This document shows positions 14,251 to 23,348 of a stretch of DNA of 27,444 nucleotides, piece after piece (the first letter of the stretch is position 1; each line of letters starts with the position of its first letter). A program made the position numbers and the translations under genes. Location of the stretch: the NCBI GenBank assembly GCA_036522155.1, contig DATDGI010000011.1, positions 1 to 27,444 of the forward strand, written 5' to 3'. This stretch comes from UBA9676 sp036522155. GTDB taxonomy: Bacteria; Actinomycetota; Actinomycetes; Streptosporangiales; Streptosporangiaceae. The notes below the pieces were generated by a model that had not been told where the DNA came from, made no database searches, and worked only from the letters and a program-made list of their open reading frames with translations.

Positions 14251-16830
14251 CTACGTTGCTTCCGGCCCGGTACCTTCATCCGGCCCGCTGTCGCTGGCCA
14301 GCCCGTCGCCCGCGCCGTCCTCCGGCTCGGCACTGTCCGCGGGTTCGCCGTTCTCAGCCTCCGCCGACTCGGCGTTGCGGGCGATAGCCACCACGCTCTC
14401 CCCAGCGGCGAGGTTCATCAAACGGACTCCCATGGTCTGCCGTCCCGACTGCTTGACCTCGGCGGCCGACGTCCTGATGACACCGCCGGATGAGGTGATC
14501 GCGAACACCTCGTCCTCGGGGTCGACCATGAGCGCGCCGACCAGTTCGCCGCGCGCCTCCACGATCCGGGCGGTCAGCACGCCCATCCCGCCCCGGCCCT
14601 TGACCGGGTACTCGTCGGCCTGGGTGCGCTTGGCGTAGCCGCCGGCCGTGGCGACCAGCACGTCCGCGCCCTCCCGGACCACGTACATGCCGAGCAGCTC
14701 GTCGCTGTCGGCGAAGCGCATCCCGATGACGCCCGAGGTGTCCCGGCCCATCGGCCGCAGCGCCGCGTCGGTCGCGTGGAACCGCAGCGCCTGAGCGTGC
14801 TTGCTGACCAGCAGCAGGTCCTGATCGGGTGACACCAGCCGGGCCGCGATCACCTCGTCGTCCTCGCGCAGGTTGATGGCGATGATCCCGCCCGCCCGGG
14901 GTGAGTCGAAGGCGGTCAGCCGGGACTTCTTCACCTGCCCGGACCGGGTGGCTAGCACCAGGTACGGCGCGAGTGTGTAGTCGCGCAACGCCAGCACCTC
15001 GGCGATGTGCTCGTCCGGCTGGAAGGCCAGCAGGTTGGCCACGTGCTGGCCGCGCGCGTCCCGCCCGGTGTCCGGCAGCTCATAGGCCTTCGCCCGGTAG
15101 ACCCGACCCTTGTTGGTGAAGAACAGGATCCAGTCGTGCGTCGAGGTAACGAAGAAATGCTCGACGATGTCGTCGGTGCGCAGCTGCGCGCCCCGCACGC
15201 CCTTCCCGCCCCGCCGCTGCGCCCGGTACAGGTCGGTCTTGGTGCGCTTGGCATAGCCGCCGCGGGTGATGGTGACGACCACGTCCTCCTCGGCGATCAG
15301 ATCGGCCACCGACACGTCGCCGTCGTAGGCGATGATCTCGGTCCGCCGGTCGTCGCCGTACTTGTCCACGATCTCGGCCAGTTCGGTGCCGACGATCTCC
15401 CGCTGCCGTTCGGGGGAGGCCAGGATCGCCTCGTAATCGGCGATCCGCGCCATCAGCTCCTCGTACTCGTCCAGCAGCTGCTGGCGCTCCAGCGCGGCGA
15501 GCTTGCGCAGCTGCATGTCGAGGATGGCCCGGGCCTGGTCCTCGTCGATCTCCAGCAGCTCCATCAGGCCCTGCTGGGCGACCGCGGCCGACTCGCTGGC
15601 CCGAATCAGCGCGATCACCTCGTCGATCCGGTCGATCGCCTTCAGCAGCGCCCTGACGATGTGCGCCCGCTCCTGCGCCCGGCGCAGCAGGTACCTGGTG
15701 CGCCGGACGACGACGTCGATCTGGTGGTTCACCCAGTGCCGGACCAGCTGATCCAGCCGCAGCGTGCGCGGGACGCCATCGACCAGCGCGAGCATGTTCG
15801 CGCCGAACGTCTCCTGTAGCTGGGTGTGCTTGTACAGGTTGTTCAGCACGACCTTGGCGACCGCGTCCCGCTTGAGCACGATCACCAGCCGCTGGCCGGT
15901 CCGGCCGCTGGTCTCGTCCCGGATGTCGGCGATCCCGCCGACCCGGCCGTCCCGGACCAGCTCGGCGATCTTGGAGGCCAGGTTGTCCGGGTTCACCTGG
16001 TAGGGCAGCTCGGTGACGACCAGGCAGGTGCGGCCGCGGGTGTCCTCCTCGACGTTGGCCACCGCCCGCATGGTGATCGAGCCACGGCCGGTCCGGTAGG
16101 CGTCCTCGATCCCGCGGCGGCCCACGATCAGCCCCCTGGTGGGGAAGTCCGGCCCCTTCACCCGCTCGATCAGCGCGTCCAGCAGTTCGGAATCGGAGGC
16201 CCCGAAGTTAGCCAGGAACCACTGGGCGCCGGCGGCTACCTCGCGCAGGTTGTGCGGCGGGATCTTGGTCGCCATCCCGACCGCGATCCCCTCCGACCCG
16301 TTGACCAGCAGGTTGGGGAACCGGGCCGGCAGCACTACCGGCTCGGCGGACCGCCCGTCGTAGTTGGGGCGGGTGTCGACCGTCTCCTTGTCGATGTCCC
16401 GCAGCATCTCCATGGCCAGCGGGGCGAGCCGGCACTCGGTGTACCGCATGGCCGCGGGCGGGTCGTTGCCGGGCGAGCCGAAGTTGCCCTGCGGGTCGAC
16501 CAGCGGCATCCGCATCGACCACGGCTGGGCCAGCCGGACCAGCGCGTCGTAGATGGCCGAGTCGCCGTGCGGGTGATAGACACCCATGACCTCGCCGACC
16601 ACCCGGGAGCACTTGAAGTACCCGCGGTCGGGCCGGTACCCGCCGTCGTACATCGCCCACAGGATGCGGGTGTGCACCGGCTTGAGGCCGTCCCGCACAT
16701 CGGGCAGGGCCCGGCCGACGATGACCGACATCGCATAGTTGATGTAGCTGCGCTGCATCTCGACCTGGATGTCGACCGGCTCCGTCCGGTCCTGCGGCCC
16801 GGCTGGGCCGCCCGTGTCCACGTCCGTCAC
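14251..16830 (-). CDS. gyrA: DNA gyrase subunit A
   Basis: An 859-residue protein, cutting and rejoining subunit of gyrase, which introduces negative supercoils with GyrB and ATP. The winged-helix core carries the catalytic Tyr130 in PAAMRYTE. The quinolone region reads VYHPHGDSAIYD with Ser91 and Asp95, the quinolone-sensitive type. The C-terminal wrapping domain has the GyrA box QRRGGKG, and an acidic tail closes the protein (Glu/Asp/Gly-rich, unlike the core). The start is GTG at 16830, giving MTDVDTGG, after GAAAGG. gyrB lies 100 bases upstream and DUF3566 follows. Domain order and length match the family. Confidence 0.98.
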   Translation of the reverse strand: MTDVDTGGPAGPQDRTEPVDIQVEMQRSYINYAMSVIVGRALPDVRDGLKPVHTRILWAMYDGGYRPDRGYFKCSRVVGEVMGVYHPHGDSAIYDALVRLAQPWSMRMPLVDPQGNFGSPGNDPPAAMRYTECRLAPLAMEMLRDIDKETVDTRPNYDGRSAEPVVLPARFPNLLVNGSEGIAVGMATKIPPHNLREVAAGAQWFLANFGASDSELLDALIERVKGPDFPTRGLIVGRRGIEDAYRTGRGSITMRAVANVEEDTRGRTCLVVTELPYQVNPDNLASKIAELVRDGRVGGIADIRDETSGRTGQRLVIVLKRDAVAKVVLNNLYKHTQLQETFGANMLALVDGVPRTLRLDQLVRHWVNHQIDVVVRRTRYLLRRAQERAHIVRALLKAIDRIDEVIALIRASESAAVAQQGLMELLEIDEDQARAILDMQLRKLAALERQQLLDEYEELMARIADYEAILASPERQREIVGTELAEIVDKYGDDRRTEIIAYDGDVSVADLIAEEDVVVTITRGGYAKRTKTDLYRAQRRGGKGVRGAQLRTDDIVEHFFVTSTHDWILFFTNKGRVYRAKAYELPDTGRDARGQHVANLLAFQPDEHIAEVLALRDYTLAPYLVLATRSGQVKKSRLTAFDSPRAGGIIAINLREDDEVIAARLVSPDQDLLLVSKHAQALRFHATDAALRPMGRDTSGVIGMRFADSDELLGMYVVREGADVLVATAGGYAKRTQADEYPVKGRGGMGVLTARIVEARGELVGALMVDPEDEVFAITSSGGVIRTSAAEVKQSGRQTMGVRLMNLAAGESVVAIARNAESAEAENGEPADSAEPEDGAGDGLASDSGPDEGTGPEAT

Positions 16831-16930
16831 TTACTGGCCTTTCTCATCTCCCGGCGGGCGCCCGGGGGTGGCGGCGCGGGCGGCCGTCACCGGCCCCGCG
16901 CCGGATCAGTCCCGGCCGCGCCCGTCCGGG

Positions 16931-18865
<1,935 letters not shown>

Positions 18866-18925
18866 GAGCAAATTCCTCCTGAAAGGGATGCGCTGCCGGG
18901 CCACGCGGGCACCCGCCGCGGTTGG

Positions 18926-18953
18926 CCCAGGCGCTACAAACATTTTACCTGGG
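18926..18953 (-). promoter_or_regulatory. Candidate gyrB promoter element flanked by an inverted repeat
   Basis: On the minus strand CCCAGG-N16-CCTGGG encloses TAAAAT (18947-18942), a plausible -10. No convincing -35 is seen at 16-18 bases. The repeat is an exact six-base palindrome that could be an operator or a short hairpin in the leader. Confidence 0.35.
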
Positions 18954-18966
18954 AGGACCCCTAAGA

Positions 18967-19674
18967 TCAGCCGTAGTCGTCACGTGGCCCGCGGCCATCC
19001 CGGACCCGCCACGCGCCGCTCTGACGGGGCGGTACCGGCCCCCGGACCTTCACTTTCCGCACGGTGCCGTGGCCCAGTTCGGTGTTCAGCCGCCGGACCA
19101 GAGTGGCGGCCAGCAGCCTGACCTGCGTCGCCCAGGCGGTGGAGTCCGCGATCACCAGAAGTTCGCCGTCGGTGAAACCACTCGGCCGGGTGTGTGCGGC
19201 CACCTCAGGGCCCACGATCAGGTCCCACCGGCCAAATACCGAGCCGACCGCCGCGTCCGTCTGCCACCCCTGGTCGGCCAGCAGCCCGCCGATGGCGGCG
19301 GCCAGTGGCTGCGGGTCGTCCCGCCGTCCCCGCCCCGGGCGGCCCGATCCGGGCGGGCGCTGGCCCGGCGGGCGCGGCCCCGGCGGGCGCGGCTCTGGCG
19401 GGTCCGGCCCCGCACGGCCCGGCGCGCTGGCAGGCGGGTCACCATCCCGCAGGCGTTCGGCAGCGAAATCCCTAACCGGACCGTGCTCGCCGCGCGCCCG
19501 GGCGTCGGCCTTGGCCTCCGCCAGCGCTTCCGCCGCCCGCCGCGCCCGCTCGGCCCCGGTCAGCCCCGTCCCGCCCGGCTCCCCGCCCGGCCCCGGCTCG
19601 TGCGAAACCGGATACTCCGAAATCGGACTATCCGGGATGGGTTTCTCCGGAACCGGGGGATCGGGATCAGGCAC
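18967..19674 (-). CDS. dciA: DUF721 protein, likely DciA-type helicase-loading factor
   Basis: A 235-residue protein. The C-terminal part (about 125-225) fits DUF721/DciA: LAAAIGGLLADQGWQTD, VFGRWDLIVGPEVAAHTRP, LLVIADSTAWATQVRLL, then LVRRLNTELGHGTVRKVKVR. DciA is the helicase-interacting replication factor of bacteria lacking DnaC/DnaI. The N-terminal 120 residues are a long Pro/Gly/Arg-rich linker. The start is GTG at 19674, overlapping the recF stop by eight bases (GTGCCTGA), so translation is probably coupled. The gene sits between recF and gyrB, the normal actinobacterial place. Confidence 0.88.
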   Translation of the reverse strand: MPDPDPPVPEKPIPDSPISEYPVSHEPGPGGEPGGTGLTGAERARRAAEALAEAKADARARGEHGPVRDFAAERLRDGDPPASAPGRAGPDPPEPRPPGPRPPGQRPPGSGRPGRGRRDDPQPLAAAIGGLLADQGWQTDAAVGSVFGRWDLIVGPEVAAHTRPSGFTDGELLVIADSTAWATQVRLLAATLVRRLNTELGHGTVRKVKVRGPVPPRQSGAWRVRDGRGPRDDYG

Positions 19675-20890
19675 GGGTTACCGTCCCATCCGCGACCGTG
19701 AACCGGGCACCGTGCAGCGCGCCGGGCACGTCGGCCGGCACGGCCGCGGTCACCAGCACCTGCTCCGCCCCGGCGACCAGGCCCGCCAGCCGCTCCCGGC
19801 GGCCCTCGTCCAGCTCGGCGAACACGTCGTCGAGCAGCAGCACCGGGTCATCCCCGTCACCACGCAGCGCCTCGAACGCGGCCAGCCGCAGCGCCAGCGC
19901 CATCGACCACGACTCGCCCTGGCTGGCATAGCCGCGGGCCGGCAGCCCGCCGATCCGCAGCTCCAGGTCGTCCCGCTGCGGGCCGACCAGGCACACCCCG
20001 CGCTCCAGCTCCTCACCGCGCACCCGCGCCAGCGCTTCCCGCAGCCCGTCCGCCAGACGGCCCCGGTCCGCGTCCGGCTCGGCTGGATCGGCCGCGCTCC
20101 CGTCCTGCCCGCCCTCGCGGATTTGATTTCGCAACGACTGCCGGTAGCTGATCCCGGCTTCCCCAGCCTCGCCCGAGACCGCCTGGTAGGACCGGGCCAC
20201 GAACGGGCGCAGCGTGCTGGTCAGGGTGATCCTCGCGGCCAGCAGCGCGGCGCCGGTCCTGGCCAGGTGCTCGTCCCAGACGTCGAGAGTGCTGCCGGCC
20301 CCGTTCCCGGGCCGGGCCCCGGCGTCCGCTTGGGGGCCGCGGGGGACGCCGGCCCTGGCGTAGGCGCGCGCGCCGGGCACCGCCCGCAGCGACTTGAGCA
20401 GCGCGGTCCGCTGCTTCAGCACCCGTTCGTAGTCGGACCGGACCGCGGCGTACCGGGGGGCGCTGGCCACCAGCAGGTCGTCAAGGAACCGGCGCCGCTG
20501 GTCCGGGTCGCCCTTGACCAGGGCCAGGTCCTCGGGCGCGAACAGCACGGTGCGCAGGACTCCCAGCACCTGTCGCGGCCTGCTCACCGGCACCCGGTTC
20601 AGCCTGGCCCGGTTGGCCCGGCCCGGGTTGATCTCGATCTCGACCAGGCTGTCCTGGCCCGCGCTGGTGACCGCGGCGCGGAGGATGGCGCGCTGCGCAC
20701 CCGTGCGGACCAGCGGCGCGTCGGTGGCGACCCGGTGCGAGCCGAGGGTGGCCACATAGGCGGCCGCCTCGACCAGGTTGGTCTTGCCCTGCCCGTTGAG
20801 CCCCAGCAGGGTGCTCACGCCCGGCTCCAGGCTCAGCTCGGCGGCGGCGTAGGACCGGAAATCGGTGAGCGCGAGCCGGGTCAGGTACAC
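19667..20890 (-). CDS. recF: RecF recombination mediator
   Basis: A 407-residue SMC/ABC-type ATPase that binds gapped DNA and helps load RecA with RecO/RecR. MYLTRLALTDFRSY opens the protein, Walker A GLNGQGKT spans 30-37, the ABC signature region is SQGESWSMALALRLA and Walker B is PVLLLDDVFAELD. Residues about 172-200 form a Gly/Pro/Ala-rich insertion (GVPRGPQADAG) not usual in RecF. The start is GTG at 20890. Its stop overlaps the dciA start, and gnd lies 25 bases upstream. The gene belongs to the dnaA-to-gyrA minus-strand block. Confidence 0.96.
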   Translation of the reverse strand: MYLTRLALTDFRSYAAAELSLEPGVSTLLGLNGQGKTNLVEAAAYVATLGSHRVATDAPLVRTGAQRAILRAAVTSAGQDSLVEIEINPGRANRARLNRVPVSRPRQVLGVLRTVLFAPEDLALVKGDPDQRRRFLDDLLVASAPRYAAVRSDYERVLKQRTALLKSLRAVPGARAYARAGVPRGPQADAGARPGNGAGSTLDVWDEHLARTGAALLAARITLTSTLRPFVARSYQAVSGEAGEAGISYRQSLRNQIREGGQDGSAADPAEPDADRGRLADGLREALARVRGEELERGVCLVGPQRDDLELRIGGLPARGYASQGESWSMALALRLAAFEALRGDGDDPVLLLDDVFAELDEGRRERLAGLVAGAEQVLVTAAVPADVPGALHGARFTVADGTVTRA

Positions 20891-20915
20891 ATCAGGAGGC
20901 TACCGGCGCGGCCCG

Positions 20916-21806
20916 TCAGGTGGGGTCGGTGCCGGAGGCGGTGACACCGTGCCCGCCGAACTGGTTGCGCAGCGCGGCGACCACCTTCATGGCGGGGGAG
21001 TCGTCCTGGCGGGAGGCGAAGCGGGCGAACAGCGCCGAGCTGATCACCGGCATCGGCACGGCGTGGTCGATCGCCGCCTGCACCGTCCACCGGCCCTCGC
21101 CGGAGTCCTCCGCCACCCCGCGGATCTGGGCCAGCCCCGGATCCTCGTTCAGCGCCTTGCACAGCAGGTCCAGCAGCCACGACCGGATCACGGTGCCCTG
21201 CCGCCAGCTGCAGAACACCCCGGCCACGTCGGTCACGACGTCGGTGGCCGCGAGCAGCTCGTAGCCCTCGGCGTAGGCCTGCATGATCCCGTACTCGATG
21301 CCGTTGTGCACCATCTTGGCGAAGTGGCCGGCCCCGGCCTGCCCGGCGTGCACGAACCCGGAGTCACCGGGCGGCTTAAGCGCCTCGAAGATCGGCATGA
21401 CCTGGGCCACGTGGGCGTCGTCGCCGCCAACCATCAGGCCGTATCCGTTCTGCAGGCCCCAGACCCCGCCGGACACCCCGGCGTCGATGAAGCCGATCTG
21501 CTTGGCGCCGAGCATCCGGGCGTTCGACTGGTCGTCGATGTAGTGGGAGTTGCCGCCGTCGATCACTAGGTCACCAGCGGCCAGCAGGTCCCGCAGGCGG
21601 GAGATGGTCTCGTGGGTGGGCTCACCGGCAGGCACCATCACCCACACGGCCCGCGGCGGGGCCAGCCGGGCGACGAGCTCGTCCAGGCTGGTCACGTCGC
21701 TGATGGCCGGATCCCGGTCGTAGCCGACCACCTCGTGCCCGGCGCGGCGGAGCCGCTCGGCCATGTTGCCGCCCATCCGGCCAAGCCCGATCATGCCGAT
21801 CTGCAT
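20916..21806 (-). CDS. gnd: 6-phosphogluconate dehydrogenase (decarboxylating), short type
   Basis: A 296-residue enzyme that oxidises 6-phosphogluconate to ribulose 5-phosphate and CO2. The Rossmann loop GLGRMGG (7-13) and DGGNSHY (83-89) are present, as are GVSGGVWGLQNGYGLMVGG and KMVHN with the catalytic Lys164. The length matches the short (type III-like) enzymes, not the 470-residue type. The ATG at 21806 follows GGGAG. The enzyme lies between dnaN and recF, an order typical of Streptomyces and related actinomycetes. It may be cotranscribed with both. Confidence 0.95.
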   Translation of the reverse strand: MQIGMIGLGRMGGNMAERLRRAGHEVVGYDRDPAISDVTSLDELVARLAPPRAVWVMVPAGEPTHETISRLRDLLAAGDLVIDGGNSHYIDDQSNARMLGAKQIGFIDAGVSGGVWGLQNGYGLMVGGDDAHVAQVMPIFEALKPPGDSGFVHAGQAGAGHFAKMVHNGIEYGIMQAYAEGYELLAATDVVTDVAGVFCSWRQGTVIRSWLLDLLCKALNEDPGLAQIRGVAEDSGEGRWTVQAAIDHAVPMPVISSALFARFASRQDDSPAMKVVAALRNQFGGHGVTASGTDPT

Positions 21807-21844
21807 AGCGCGCTCCCGTTTGTCGTCGTCGGGTCCAACGCTAG

Positions 21845-22975
21845 TCAACGCATTGCTTTGGGCATCACGAGGTAGCGGTAGTCGGGCTCAGAGTCCGGTG
21901 ACGGCTTGCCGGTGATCAGGGCCGGCTTGGACGGCTCGGTGAATTCCATCCGCACGGTGTCGGAGTCGATGGCCGCCAGCCCGTCCAGCAGGTAGGCCGG
22001 GTTGAACGCGATCTGCATGTCAGTGCCCTCGAACGCGGCTTCTACCAGCTCGACGGCCTGCGCCTCGTCGTCGGTGCCCGCCTCAAGCACCAGCTGCCCG
22101 GCCGAGAACGACAGCAGCACCGCGGTGTTGCGCTCGGCCACCAGCGCGACGCGCTTGACCGCTTCCGCGAACGGGGCGGTGGCCAGTTCCGCGACCGAGT
22201 CCGCGCGGCTGGGCAGCAGCGTCTGGTAGGGCGGGAAGTCGCCGCCGAGCAGCCGGGTGGTGGTCCGGCGGCCGCCGCCCTCGAACCCGATCATGCCCTC
22301 GCCGCCGCCGCCTTCCTCACCGGGCAGGGCGAGGGCGATCGACACCTCCGCGCCGGTGGTGAGCGCGCGGGCGGTGTCGGCCAGCGCCTTGGCCGGGACC
22401 AGCACGGCGGCGCTGAGGCCCGGCCGGGCCGGGTTCCACCGCAGCTTGCGCACGGCCAGCCGGTACCGGTCGGTGGACACCAGGGTCAGGGTGTCGTCCT
22501 CGATCTCGATCCGGACGCCGGTCAGGGCCGGCAGCGTGTCCTCCCGGCCGGCCGCCGTCGCCGACTGGCTCACCGCGGTGGCGAACGCATCGCTGCCGAC
22601 CGAGCCCGCGGCCGGTGGCATCCCCGGCAGGCTCGGGTAGTCCTCGACCGGCAAGGTCAGCAAGGTGAACGTGGTGCTGCCGCAGGTGAGTGTGGCCTTG
22701 GGGCCGTCGGCGGAGATCTGCACCGGGCGGGCGGGCAGGCTGCGGGTGATCTCGGCCAGCAGCCGGCCCGAGACCAGCACCGTGCCTTCCTCTTCGGTCG
22801 CCACCGGAATGCTGGCCTGGGCGGAGATGTCGTAGTCGAAGCTCGCCAGGGCAAGCTCACGGCCCGCTTCCAGCCGCATGCCAGCCAGCACCGGTACGGC
22901 GGGCCGGGCCGGGAGCCCGCGTGCCGTCCAGGCGACGGCCTCAGCCAGCGCGTCGCGCTCTACCTCGATCTTCAC
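21845..22975 (-). CDS. dnaN: DNA polymerase III beta sliding clamp
   Basis: A 376-residue beta clamp that holds the replicase on DNA as a ring dimer. The N-terminal domain starts VKIEVERDALAEAVAWTARG, the first loop is PVLAGMRLEA, and the family ending is YLVMPKAMR. Three clamp domains fit the length. The start is GTG at 22975 after AGGAGG nine bases upstream; a longer frame to 23032 lacks clamp-like sequence. dnaN lies 38 bases before gnd and is separated from dnaA by a candidate origin segment. Confidence 0.97.
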   Translation of the reverse strand: MKIEVERDALAEAVAWTARGLPARPAVPVLAGMRLEAGRELALASFDYDISAQASIPVATEEEGTVLVSGRLLAEITRSLPARPVQISADGPKATLTCGSTTFTLLTLPVEDYPSLPGMPPAAGSVGSDAFATAVSQSATAAGREDTLPALTGVRIEIEDDTLTLVSTDRYRLAVRKLRWNPARPGLSAAVLVPAKALADTARALTTGAEVSIALALPGEEGGGGEGMIGFEGGGRRTTTRLLGGDFPPYQTLLPSRADSVAELATAPFAEAVKRVALVAERNTAVLLSFSAGQLVLEAGTDDEAQAVELVEAAFEGTDMQIAFNPAYLLDGLAAIDSDTVRMEFTEPSKPALITGKPSPDSEPDYRYLVMPKAMR

Positions 22976-23348
22976 CGGAAGCTGCCCTCCTGTTGCCTGC
23001 TGCCCGCGCGGGTCCCGGCGCGGGCGGGCCACGTGCCGCCGGGGGCCAGGTACCGACTAGCTAGTTGTCTTCCTGATGAAGAACAGAACGTAGTAGTCGT
23101 AGGAACGGTGGATCCTGGGGACAGCGCGTGACCGCCCAGGCAGCTGCGGATCCCGCCGCCCACAGGGCCTGTGCACGACCGGGGCCTGACCTGGGCAGGC
23201 CGGTGGACATGCGTGGTGCCCGAGCTGTTTCCCTGGCGGTTACCCACCGGGATGCCAGTGTTGTCCGCCGGGCATCCCAAGGGTGTCCACAGGGATATCC
23301 ACAACCTGTGTGTACCGATTGTTACGGCCGCTGCTGATACGTGGTCGA
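22976..23348. other. dnaA-dnaN intergenic region, candidate part of oriC
   Basis: The region holds several DnaA-box-like 9-mers. GTGTCCACA (23283-23291) and ATATCCACA (23295-23303) each differ by one base from TTGTCCACA or TTATCCACA. Weaker matches, two bases off, are TTGTCCGCC (23261-23269), a box near 23202-23210 and TCGTGCACA on the minus strand near 23170. No gene is seen here. In Streptomyces the origin lies in this gap. Confidence 0.7.
23091..23124 (+). other. TAG repeats followed by DnaA-box-like sequences (candidate unwinding site)
   Basis: TAG-TAG-TCG-TAG (23091-23102) is followed after a few bases by GGTGGATCC (23107-23115) and TGGGGACAG (23116-23124), the latter two bases off TGTGGACAA. 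TAG repeats 5' of a box in this orientation fit the DnaA-trio layout described for bacterial basal unwinding sites. The stretch to the left (23051-23103) is AT-richer than its surroundings. Confidence 0.35.
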
